From Stutzerimonas stutzeri (GTDB lineage: Bacteria > Pseudomonadota > Gammaproteobacteria > Pseudomonadales > Pseudomonadaceae), in assembly GCF_002909485.1 (NCBI RefSeq), contig NZ_PPXG01000009.1, positions 1 to 64,000 of the forward strand: DNA of 64,000 nt, in the 5' to 3' direction. The position numbers and the translations under genes are program-made. Shown here in pieces: positions 36,164 to 45,884 of this stretch (position 1 is the first letter of the stretch; each line of letters starts with the position of its first letter). The notes below the pieces were generated by a model that was not told where the DNA came from, did no database searches, and saw only the letters and a program-made list of their open reading frames with translations.

Positions 36164-36457
36164 ATGAAGCTTCGTCCTCTGCATGACCGCGTCGTGATTC
36201 GTCGCAGCGAAGAAGAAACCAAGACCGCAGGCGGCATCGTTCTGCCGGGTTCCGCTGCCGAGAAGCCTAACCGTGGCGAAATCGTCGCTGTAGGCACTGG
36301 TCGCGTTCTGGACAACGGCGAAGTCCGTCAACTGGCCGTCAAGGTTGGCGACCAGGTTGTATTCGGCCCTTACTCCGGCAGCAACACCGTCAAGGTCGAC
36401 GGTGAAGATCTGCTGGTGATGAGCGAGAACGAAATTCTCGCCGTCGTCGAAGCCTGA
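36164..36457 (+). CDS. groES: Co-chaperonin GroES
   Basis: The 97-residue GroES has [20 protein letters not shown] at the start, the mobile loop [16 protein letters not shown] that contacts GroEL, and the roof region. It forms the heptameric lid of the folding chamber. AGGAGA lies 8 bp before the ATG. The groEL gene follows after 57 bp in the same heat-shock operon. Confidence 0.99.
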   Translation: MKLRPLHDRVVIRRSEEETKTAGGIVLPGSAAEKPNRGEIVAVGTGRVLDNGEVRQLAVKVGDQVVFGPYSGSNTVKVDGEDLLVMSENEILAVVEA

Positions 36458-36502
36458 TCAGCGTTCGCCTCTAGCGAACTGCGCTCCATCAACAGAATTT
36501 GA

Positions 36503-38164
<1,662 letters not shown>

Positions 38165-38244
38165 GCCAGCCACTTCGGCCCTCGGGTCGAGTACAAATGC
38201 CTAACGGGTAACGGTGAAAACCGTGCTCGCAAGGCACGCTGAAA

Positions 38245-38283
38245 ACAATGCCCGTATCGTTCGATACGGGCATTGTCGTTTAT
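38245..38283 (+). terminator. Rho-independent terminator of groESL
   Basis: ACAATGCCCGTATCG and CGATACGGGCATTGT form a 15-bp perfect stem with loop TT, followed by CGTTT. The stem is among the strongest in the window. Confidence 0.93.
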
Positions 38284-38345
38284 GGCAAAGCGAATAATGC
38301 CCGACTGAGCAGCTGTGACATCAAGCCACGCTACGCTTAATTGCA

Positions 38346-38364
38346 AATAAGAACTATTCATATT
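38346..38364. promoter_or_regulatory. Fur-box-like operator upstream of the TonB receptor operon
   Basis: AATAAGAACTATTCATATT matches AATGAGAATCATTCTCATT, a typical Fur-bound sequence, at 14 of 19 positions and is itself a dyad (7 of 9 paired half-site positions). It is 108 bp upstream of the receptor start and after the groEL terminator. It suggests iron repression of the whole operon. A Zur-type GTTATA-N-TATAAC palindrome is not seen. Confidence 0.6.
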
Positions 38365-38471
38365 AAAGTCCGCGCCCTGAACCAATATTGCCGGCCGTTC
38401 GGCCGGCATCCCCCTAGCCAGCCAGGGTGTTTCACCCAAGCCAGCCACGACCATCTAGCCCGAGGTTGGAT

Positions 38472-40382
38472 ATGCGTAAGCCGGCGTTAACCCTTGCCTG
38501 TCTGATGGCATCCATGGCTCAAGCCGCCCCTGTTACCGAACTCAACCCCACTGTGGTGACCGCTTCGCGTAGCGAGCACAGCGTGGCCGACGCGCCTGCG
38601 TCGGTGAGTGTGATCACCGCCGAGCAGATCAAGGCGCGCGGTGCCAGCAATCTCCTCGAAGCGTTGCGTGGCATCCCCGGCCTTACCCTCAACGGGCGGC
38701 AGGTCGGCGGTCGCAAGACACTGAGCATCCGTGGTGCGGAAGACCGCCACACCCTGGTGCTGGTGGACGGCCGGCGTATTTCATCGACCGACGACACCAT
38801 TGGCCATTCGGACTATCAGTACGGCTGGGTGGCCATGGACCAGATTGAGCGCATCGAGGTGGTTCGTGGGCCCATGTCTGCGCTGTATGGTTCCGAGGCG
38901 GTGGGTGGTGTCATCAACATAATCACGCGCAAAGGTGGTCAACAATGGCATGGCGCAGCCAGCATGCGCGGCGACGTAGGCGAGGGACCAGCCGGCGATG
39001 GCCACCAGCTTTCGGCCAGTGTCAGCGGGCCGCTGGGCCAGTGGTTCGACTTGGCGTTGGGTGTCGAGGATATGCGCCGTGCTCCGACCCCGCGCCCGGA
39101 AAACAAGGCCACCAGCGATATCGAGGGGCAGGATCGACAGAGCGGAAATCTGCGCCTGGGGTTCAATCCCTTAGCAGGCCAGCGTCTGCAGTTGGACATG
39201 TTGCGCAGCGATGAAAAGCGCCGCCGCCATGAACAGAACACGCGCTTGCCGACACAGCCGTACTACCTGGATACCTACGATCTGGACCGTCGCCAGGATG
39301 CCGTGACCTGGCAGGCCGACTGGTCAAGGCTGCGTAGCGAGCTGCGCTATAGCGAGGCCGAATTCGAGGTCAACAACAAGCGCAGCAACAATATTGCGCC
39401 GACGCGGGCGCAGCGGCTCCAGGACAAAGTCTGGGATGGTAATCTGGCTTTCGAGGTGGGAGAGGGTCACAGCCTGACAGTGGGAGCCGAGCGTCGTGAG
39501 GAGCTTCTCGAAAATGCCGGGCTCACGGGTGGTTCGGATAGTGCCGTTCACAAGGCCTTGTATGTGCAGGATGAGATTGCGCTGGCCGAGGACTGGGCGC
39601 TGACCCTTGGCGCACGCCTGGATCGGCACGAGATATTCGGCAGTGAGACCAGCCCTCGGGCCTACCTGGTGTGGCGCGCCAGCCCGGAATTGACTTTCAA
39701 GGGTGGCTACGGCGAAGCGTTCCGCGCGCCGACGCTGAAGCAAATATCGCCCAACTATGTCGGTGCGGAAGGGCCCCATACGTTTCTCGGCAATGCCAAC
39801 GTCAAGCCCGAAACCAGCCGCTCCTGGGAGCTGGGCGCCGACTGGCGTGACGCCCGCAGCGCATACAGCGCAACGCTGTTTCGTAACGAGATCGAGGACC
39901 TGATCTATTACAACCTGCTGCAGAGGGTCGGCCCTCGCAGCATCTATCAGTACGACAACATCTCACGCGCGCGTATCGACGGTCTGGAGGTGTCGCTGCG
40001 TCGTGAGTTGACTGCCGGTTTCAGCCTGGCCAGCAGCCTGACGTGGCTGGATGCGCGGGACCGCGACAGCGACGACAAGTTAACCGGGCGTCCGGAATTC
40101 AGCGCTACGCCGAGCCTGCAATGGCATCAGGGAGCCTGGGGCGCGCAGCTGGAGTGGCAATACATCGGTCACCAGACGCTCATGAATAGCGCCGGACAGC
40201 TCAAGCGCGCACCTGCATACAGCCTGCTCAACCTTGGCGGTAGCTATCGTGTCGACGATCACCTGACCCTGCGTGCCGGGTTGAACAACCTCAGCGACGT
40301 TCGTCTGGAGGACAAGTCGGAGCTGTTTGGCTACGTCGAAGAAGGTCGAACGGCCTGGCTCGCGCTGGAGGCCGGCTTCTGA
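38472..40382 (+). CDS. TonB-dependent outer-membrane receptor (putative haem/metal complex)
   Basis: The 636-residue receptor has a signal peptide ending at MAQAAPV, a TonB box NPTVVTASR, a plug domain (SVITAEQIKARGASNLLEAL; VLVDGRRI; GPMSALYGSEAVGGVINIIT) and a barrel ending in WLALEAGF. It contains FRAPT followed by a His and GNANVKPETS, which resembles the FRAP/NPNL region of haem receptors; its role as a ligand site is not established. The start at 38472 gives the signal peptide. It overlaps the CobN-like gene by 1 bp and is the first gene of the operon. Confidence 0.92.
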   Translation: MRKPALTLACLMASMAQAAPVTELNPTVVTASRSEHSVADAPASVSVITAEQIKARGASNLLEALRGIPGLTLNGRQVGGRKTLSIRGAEDRHTLVLVDGRRISSTDDTIGHSDYQYGWVAMDQIERIEVVRGPMSALYGSEAVGGVINIITRKGGQQWHGAASMRGDVGEGPAGDGHQLSASVSGPLGQWFDLALGVEDMRRAPTPRPENKATSDIEGQDRQSGNLRLGFNPLAGQRLQLDMLRSDEKRRRHEQNTRLPTQPYYLDTYDLDRRQDAVTWQADWSRLRSELRYSEAEFEVNNKRSNNIAPTRAQRLQDKVWDGNLAFEVGEGHSLTVGAERREELLENAGLTGGSDSAVHKALYVQDEIALAEDWALTLGARLDRHEIFGSETSPRAYLVWRASPELTFKGGYGEAFRAPTLKQISPNYVGAEGPHTFLGNANVKPETSRSWELGADWRDARSAYSATLFRNEIEDLIYYNLLQRVGPRSIYQYDNISRARIDGLEVSLRRELTAGFSLASSLTWLDARDRDSDDKLTGRPEFSATPSLQWHQGAWGAQLEWQYIGHQTLMNSAGQLKRAPAYSLLNLGGSYRVDDHLTLRAGLNNLSDVRLEDKSELFGYVEEGRTAWLALEAGF

Positions 40383-43300
40383 TGAGCACCCGTCACAGGC
40401 TCTTTCTGCTTTTGCGTACGTGGCACTTGCGACTCTTGCGGGCGCTGCACGGCGGGTTATGGCTAGCGGTCCTGCTGCTGACTTGCACAACGGCTTCAGC
40501 CGAGCAACGCCTGCTGTTCCTCGCTGCGGCGCCGGTACAGGCTGGCAAGTTCGAGAAGCTCAAGCCCGTAGCGGCCGAGGCCGGGTTCATTCTCGACTAC
40601 CGCATGCTCGACCATGCCGATCAGGTGCCGACCCGTGAGCAGCTCGGCGGTTATGACCTACTGATCATTGATGCCCCATACGGCGCGGCTCAGGGAATGG
40701 CGCAACAGCGCGCTGCGCCGCTATTGGAAGGGCAGCAAATGCCGTGGCTCTGGTTGCGACGCGATGGCAGCCGTAGCAATGGGCTGCCTGCGGAACTGGT
40801 CAAGGCACTCGATAGCCACTACACCAATGGCGGCGTGGCCAACTTCTCCGGCTTCTTCTGCCGGCTGGGCGCGCATACCGCAGGTGGTTCAGGGGATGGT
40901 TGCGCAGTGCCGCAGATTCACCCGCCGTTCGGTATCTACCACCCCCAGGCTCAGGGTCGGATATTCAATGGGCTGGACGATTTCGTAGCCTGGAAGGGCG
41001 TTGGCTTGGGCGACGATCAGCCAGTGATAGGCCTGCTATTTCACAAGGCGTACATGGATTCGGGGCTGACTGGGTTCATCGACGCCAGTGTCGCCCGGAT
41101 CGAGGCGGCTGGCGCGCTTGCGGTGCCGATGTTCACCAGTGCCATGGGAAACGGCGAGATCACCCGATTACTGAGTGCCGGGGGCAAGCAGTGGGGGGAT
41201 GTGCTGATCAATATGCAAATCATGCTTAACGCCAATGGCCGCAAGGCCGAGTTCGAAGCGTTGGGCATCCCGGTGCTGCAAGCCATGCCTTATAGAGCCG
41301 GCGAGCAGGCTGATTGGGAAGCAGACGCGCAGGGGCTCGCTGCGCAGGACATCCCCTTTTACCTGGCGCAGCCGGAGTTCGCAGGGCTGGTCGATCCCCT
41401 TTTCGCCGCCAGCACGCGGCAGGTTGATGGCGATATCGTCCCCATCGAGCGCCAGCTGCAGGCCGTGGTGGCCAAGGCCATGCGGCTGGTGCGATTGCGC
41501 CATCTGCCAGTGGCGGATATCAAGAGCGCCATCCTGTTCTACAACTATCCGCCGGGCGAAAAGAACCTCGGCGCCTCGTTCCTCAACGTGCCACGAAGCC
41601 TGGAGCGGCTGCTCGCAGCCTATGCCGAGCGCGGTTACGACGTTGAAGTGCGTAGCGAAGCGCAACTGATCGAAGAGCTTACCGGGCTGTTGGCTCCGTT
41701 CCACCGTGATGCCGCACTCGCCGAGCTAGTAGCCCGGGACCGCGCCGCGCGGCTTCCTTTGGACGATTACCTGGCCTGGTTCAGTGCGCTGCCAGAGAGG
41801 TTGCAAACCGATATCCGTGAGCGTTGGGGCGAACCTGAGCAGGCCGGTTTGTTATTTCGCGAAAACGGGCAGGCCTTTTTCGCCATCCCACGACTGCAAT
41901 TGGGCAAACAGCTGCTGATGCCACAGCCACCTCGTGGCGAACGCCTGGACGACCGTGAAAAGGCGCTCTATCACGATACCAAGGCGCCTCCGTCGCATAG
42001 CTACCTGGCGGCGTACCTGTGGCTGCGCCAACAACAGAATGTGGATGCTCTGGTGCATTTCGGAACGCATGGCAGCGCCGAATGGCAGCCCGGCAAAGAG
42101 CGCGGACTGGACGTGCTGGACTACCCCTATTTGGTGCTCGGCGACCTACCGGCGATCTACCCATACATCGTCGACAACATCGGCGAAGCCCTGCAGGCCA
42201 AACGCCGTGGGCGTGCATTGATCCTCAGCCACAACACCCCTTCGTTCGGCCCGGCAGGTCTGCATGGTTCACTCAACGAATTGCATGATCTGCTGCATGA
42301 GTGGCTGAACATGACCGAGGGCGAGGTACGCAGTGCTACCGCCCAGCGCATCCGTAGCCTGGCTGGCGAGCTCAATCTGAACAAGGACTTGGCTATCGAT
42401 CTGGACGACTCGGCTCTGAACATGGCGCTCCTGGTCGATGAGCTGCACCTGCATCTGCATGACCTGGCGCTGCAGCAGCAGCCGCTGGGGTTGGCGCGGT
42501 TCGGTGTGCCGGCCGAGTCCGATCTGCGTCTGCTTACGGTGCAGCAGATGCTCGGCAAGCCGTTGCTCGAAGCGTTGGCTCCGGAGGATCCAGAGGAATT
42601 ACTGCTGGTGGACTACGAGCAGCTGCGGCAAACCCCGGTATGGCAACTGCTCGACCAGCACGTACGCGAAGGGCAGCCATGGGCGGGGGATGAAGTCATT
42701 GCCGAACTGCTACAGCGCGCCCGTCAATACTGGCGACAGCTGGAGAACGATAACGAACTGAGCAGTTTCTTCGACGCCTTGCAGGGCAAGCATGGAGCGA
42801 CCTCCTACGGTGGCGATCCGATCAAGAATCCGGACAGCTTACCTACCGGGCGTAACCTGTATGGCTTCGATCCCTCGCGCATCCCCACTCGAGAGGCGTG
42901 GGAGGCAGGAAAGCTCGCAGCCGAGCGTCTGCTTGAGCAGCACCGCCAGAGCCATGGCGAGTACCCACGCAAGCTCGCGTTCACTCTCTGGTCGGTGGAA
43001 ACCATGCGTCACTTCGGCCTGCTCGAGGCTCAGGTTCTGGCATTGATGGGCTTTCGTCCCTTGTGGGATGAAGGCGGGCGGGTAACGGGGATCGAGGAAA
43101 TTGCAGCCGGTGAATTGCAACGCCCTCGCGTGGACACGGTGGTATCTGCCACCGGGTTGTATCGCGATCAGTTTCCGCAGGTCATGCACTGGTTGGCGCA
43201 GGCTGCCAATCAGGCGAGCGAGCTCGAGGAGCCGAATAACCCGGTGGCCGCCAATAGCCAGGCCATAGAGCTGCAGCTGCGCGCTGCCGGCATGCCCGTG

Positions 43301-44371
43301 GAGGACGCGCGACTGGCGGCACGCACGCGCATCTTCTCTTCGGAGTCAGGTGCCTACGGCACGGGCCTTGAGGATGCGACCCTCGCCAGCGACAGCTTTG
43401 GTGAAGGCGAGGAGGGCGGGCAAGACCGCGCGAGCGGTGAGAAAAAACTGGCGCGGATGTACCTGGACCGCATGCAGTTCGCATACGGACCGGACGCCTC
43501 GCGCTGGGGCGAGAAATCCGAAGTCAACCTCTATGCCGAGCAATTGCGCGGTGTGGAAGGCGCGGTGCTTTCACGCTCGTCCAATCTGTACGGCATGCTC
43601 ACCACTGATGATCCCTTCCAGTATCTCGGTGGCATCGGTCTGGCTGTACGGCATCTCGATGGTCGCGCCCCGACCCTTTACATCAGCAACCTGCGCGATG
43701 CTGGCAATCCACGCAGCGAGACGGCCTCTGGCTTTCTCGCACGCGATTTGCGCACACGTTATCTGCATCCAGGGTGGATAAAGCAGGTCCAGCAGGAGGG
43801 CTACAGCGGCACGCTGGAAGTACTGGGCAGCGCCAACAATCTATGGGGCTGGCAGGTAACTGCGCCGGAAACCGTGCGTGATGATCAATGGCAGGAATAC
43901 AAGGCCGTCTACCTGGATGACAAGTACAACCTGCAGATCAACGAGTGGTTCGAGCAGCACAATCCGCATGCCCAGGCCCAGCTGATCGAGCGGATGCTCG
44001 AAGCCGCGCGCAAGGAGTATTGGCACACCGACGCGCAGACCTTGCAGCAACTGGCCGAGCGCTATCAGCAGCTGGCTGAGCGTTTCGACGTGCGCAGCGA
44101 CAACCAGCGCTTCAACGACTACGTCGCCGGTGCTGCCGCGGGTTTTGGTCTGCTGGCGCCCGGCAACGCGGCCGGGCAGCCGGTGAGTGAGGACCTGCCG
44201 TCGCCGTCCGCGGAGCTGCAGCCGGTACAGGGCCAGCGGCTGGATAAACAAGCCGAGGCTGAGCCAGTTGAGCCCGCTCCGTTTGAATACACCGCTCTGA
44301 TCGGCCTGCTGTTGATCCTGTTGGCCGCCGCTGGCGGGGCGCTAAGCCAGGCGCGCCGCCGTTCCCCTTAA
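40382..44371 (+). CDS. Exported, membrane-anchored CobN-like chelatase (HmuS-like)
   Basis: This 1329-residue protein has the CobN/BchH large-subunit fold, seen in HFGTHGSAEWQPGKE (His559, His563, Glu567), LILSHNTPSFGPAGLHGSL and the C-terminal EVNLYAEQLRGVEGAVLSRS. Unlike cytoplasmic CobN, it begins with a signal-like helix ending near TASAEQRLL and ends with a single hydrophobic helix (YTALIGLLLILLAAAGGALS) and basic tail, so the catalytic domain should face the periplasm. No CobS/CobT genes are nearby. Linked to a TonB receptor, ExbB-like, DUF2149 and HemP genes, it matches the HmuS position of Bacteroidetes hmu haem loci. Removing iron from haem or inserting/removing another metal are both possible; the substrate is inferred. 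Confidence 0.88.
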   Translation: MSTRHRLFLLLRTWHLRLLRALHGGLWLAVLLLTCTTASAEQRLLFLAAAPVQAGKFEKLKPVAAEAGFILDYRMLDHADQVPTREQLGGYDLLIIDAPYGAAQGMAQQRAAPLLEGQQMPWLWLRRDGSRSNGLPAELVKALDSHYTNGGVANFSGFFCRLGAHTAGGSGDGCAVPQIHPPFGIYHPQAQGRIFNGLDDFVAWKGVGLGDDQPVIGLLFHKAYMDSGLTGFIDASVARIEAAGALAVPMFTSAMGNGEITRLLSAGGKQWGDVLINMQIMLNANGRKAEFEALGIPVLQAMPYRAGEQADWEADAQGLAAQDIPFYLAQPEFAGLVDPLFAASTRQVDGDIVPIERQLQAVVAKAMRLVRLRHLPVADIKSAILFYNYPPGEKNLGASFLNVPRSLERLLAAYAERGYDVEVRSEAQLIEELTGLLAPFHRDAALAELVARDRAARLPLDDYLAWFSALPERLQTDIRERWGEPEQAGLLFRENGQAFFAIPRLQLGKQLLMPQPPRGERLDDREKALYHDTKAPPSHSYLAAYLWLRQQQNVDALVHFGTHGSAEWQPGKERGLDVLDYPYLVLGDLPAIYPYIVDNIGEALQAKRRGRALILSHNTPSFGPAGLHGSLNELHDLLHEWLNMTEGEVRSATAQRIRSLAGELNLNKDLAIDLDDSALNMALLVDELHLHLHDLALQQQPLGLARFGVPAESDLRLLTVQQMLGKPLLEALAPEDPEELLLVDYEQLRQTPVWQLLDQHVREGQPWAGDEVIAELLQRARQYWRQLENDNELSSFFDALQGKHGATSYGGDPIKNPDSLPTGRNLYGFDPSRIPTREAWEAGKLAAERLLEQHRQSHGEYPRKLAFTLWSVETMRHFGLLEAQVLALMGFRPLWDEGGRVTGIEEIAAGELQRPRVDTVVSATGLYRDQFPQVMHWLAQAANQASELEEPNNPVAANSQAIELQLRAAGMPVEDARLAARTRIFSSESGAYGTGLEDATLASDSFGEGEEGGQDRASGEKKLARMYLDRMQFAYGPDASRWGEKSEVNLYAEQLRGVEGAVLSRSSNLYGMLTTDDPFQYLGGIGLAVRHLDGRAPTLYISNLRDAGNPRSETASGFLARDLRTRYLHPGWIKQVQQEGYSGTLEVLGSANNLWGWQVTAPETVRDDQWQEYKAVYLDDKYNLQINEWFEQHNPHAQAQLIERMLEAARKEYWHTDAQTLQQLAERYQQLAERFDVRSDNQRFNDYVAGAAAGFGLLAPGNAAGQPVSEDLPSPSAELQPVQGQRLDKQAEAEPVEPAPFEYTALIGLLLILLAAAGGALSQARRRSP

Positions 44372-44392
44372 CACCGACTCGGAGACTCGACC

Positions 44393-44944
44393 ATGTCATT
44401 GCAATTGATCGTCGAAACCGCGCTGTACAGCGCGAGCCAGTTATTCATGCTGCCCGTGCTGCTTGCTGTGTTGATTCTGTTCTTTTATGCCTTTTACGCG
44501 GTCGGGGCCTTTCTCTGGCAGAGCCGGCAACGTCGGCAGGGTGAGGCTGTCGCTTTCGACCTGTTGCAAAGCTGGCGTGCGCAACCGCAAATGAGTGCGG
44601 TGGAGCTGGAAACCATCGCTTTCAAGCGCTTGGAAGCCCCACGCATCGTGACCCGTGTTACCCCGATGCTTGGTCTGGTCGCGACCATGATCCCCATGGG
44701 CCCCGCGCTCAAGTCGCTTGCTGGCGGGCAGCTGGCGCAGGTAAGCGACAACCTGACCGTGGCTTTTTCTGCGGTGATCCTGTCGTTAGTGGCGGCATCG
44801 CTCACCTATTGGGTGGTCAATGTGCGACGTCGCTGGTATGCCGAGGAACTCGTACTGATCGAACAGGCGCAGCGGGAAGAAGGGCGAGGCCTCAACGCAC
44901 CGCTGACGGCGACGGCCCATGAGCTGGCTTCGGAGGCTGTCTGA
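44393..44944 (+). CDS. MotA/TolQ/ExbB-family membrane protein
   Basis: The 183-residue protein has an N-terminal helix (FMLPVLLAVLILFFYAFYAV), a cytoplasmic domain and two C-terminal helices with TPMLGLVATMIPMGPALKSL and LTVAFSAVILSLVAASLTYW, the TolQ/ExbB TM2-TM3 pattern. It would form a proton-driven motor with the next gene product. In hmu loci the equivalent is HmuT. GGAGACTCGACC lies before the ATG. It overlaps the DUF2149 gene. Confidence 0.9.
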   Translation: MSLQLIVETALYSASQLFMLPVLLAVLILFFYAFYAVGAFLWQSRQRRQGEAVAFDLLQSWRAQPQMSAVELETIAFKRLEAPRIVTRVTPMLGLVATMIPMGPALKSLAGGQLAQVSDNLTVAFSAVILSLVAASLTYWVVNVRRRWYAEELVLIEQAQREEGRGLNAPLTATAHELASEAV

Positions 44945-45255
44945 TGAGCCTGCGACTGCTGGAAGAGGCCGAAGATGATGACCCCATTCTCTCGGTGGTA
45001 AATCTCATTGATGTGTTTCTGGTGATCATTGCTGCGCTGCTGCTGTCGGTGGCCAACAACCCGCTCAATCCGTTCACCGAGGACGATTTCACTCTTATCA
45101 AGAACCCTGGCGAGGCTCATATGGAAGTCTTGATCAAGCAAGGCGAGACGCTGGAGCACTACAAGTCCAGTGGCCAGATAGGCCAGGGCGAGGGAGCCAA
45201 GGCGGGGATCGCCTATCGACTGAAGGATGGCTCGATGATCTATGTACCGGAATGA
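44944..45255 (+). CDS. DUF2149 protein, ExbD-like partner
   Basis: The 103-residue protein has a short acidic N-terminus (EEAEDDDPILSVVNLIDVFL), one membrane helix with an embedded Asp, VNLIDVFLVIIAALLLSVAN, and a small periplasmic domain ending in YRLKDGSMIYVPE. The layout is that of ExbD/TolR, with the helix Asp as proton carrier. DUF2149 genes follow ExbB-like genes in hmu-type operons (HmuU). The start overlaps the upstream stop by 1 bp. Confidence 0.88.
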   Translation: MSLRLLEEAEDDDPILSVVNLIDVFLVIIAALLLSVANNPLNPFTEDDFTLIKNPGEAHMEVLIKQGETLEHYKSSGQIGQGEGAKAGIAYRLKDGSMIYVPE

Positions 45256-45271
45256 GCTCAGGGAGCACGCG

Positions 45272-45454
45272 ATGTCCGCAACGCAACTAGCACAACCAAC
45301 ACCTTCCGTACGCAAGGCTGGCGGATCGGTATTGCGGCGCAGCCTGACGAGCCGCGAACTGCTTGGCGATCAGCAGGAGCTGTTGATCGAGCACAACGGC
45401 TGTCAGTATTGCCTACGGCTGACACGCCAGAACAAACTGATTTTGACGAAGTAG
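45272..45454 (+). CDS. hemP: Haemin uptake protein HemP
   Basis: The 60-residue protein ends with the HemP signature SRELLGDQQELLIEHNGCQY and LRLTRQNKLILTK. HemP/HmuP proteins are small regulators linked to haem uptake operons and in some bacteria are needed for induction of the receptor. The start at 45272 follows GGGAG and removes 10 doubtful N-terminal residues encoded inside the DUF2149 gene end. Its presence is the main reason to link the operon to haem. Confidence 0.92.
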   Translation: MSATQLAQPTPSVRKAGGSVLRRSLTSRELLGDQQELLIEHNGCQYCLRLTRQNKLILTK

Positions 45455-45624
45455 GCGGTTTTGCCTGTTCGGTAAACTCTATGCCGGCTTCGCTGCCCGT
45501 GCAGCACTGCGCTGCTGCTTGTGTCCAGGGGCAGTTCCGGCGGTGCCGCTCGTCGCAATTTTCCCGCTGCCCCCTGGTCTAGGCTACGGTCAGTGAATCT
45601 CGCTGTTACTCAAAGGGTTACGCC

Positions 45625-45852
45625 ATGAAGCTGGAAATTGCTCGAGGATTGTTTCTAGTCGGTGCACTTGGAGTGACCACGTTGTGCATGGCGGCCTGGA
45701 ATGAGCCTAACGCTAGGCTTGTGCAGAGCAGTGAAAGCCGCGCGCTGTGCGTGCTGCCGGCCAATGCCAGGAACAGGTATGAGGTGGTTCGCCCTGATCA
45801 GGACCTGCTGCTTTTCCTTTACGGCCTGTCCCAAGGTGTCGCTGCACGCTGA
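45625..45852 (+). CDS. Small hypothetical secreted or membrane protein
   Basis: A 75-residue frame (MKLEIARGLFLVGALGVTTL) has one hydrophobic N-terminal helix and a polar tail with one cysteine pair position. AAAGGG lies before the ATG. I do not recognise a family. It is separated by 170 bp from hemP and faces the end of the RND gene. It could be a real small Pseudomonas protein; coding evidence is modest. Confidence 0.55.
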   Translation: MKLEIARGLFLVGALGVTTLCMAAWNEPNARLVQSSESRALCVLPANARNRYEVVRPDQDLLLFLYGLSQGVAAR

Positions 45853-45884
45853 GCCGAGAGGTGCGCGGCTCGAGCGGGCAGCAG

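Noticed and set aside
38284..38471. Zur-type operator before the receptor gene
   Set aside because: I looked for GTTATA-N-TATAAC-like dyads and found none; the only dyad fits Fur better.
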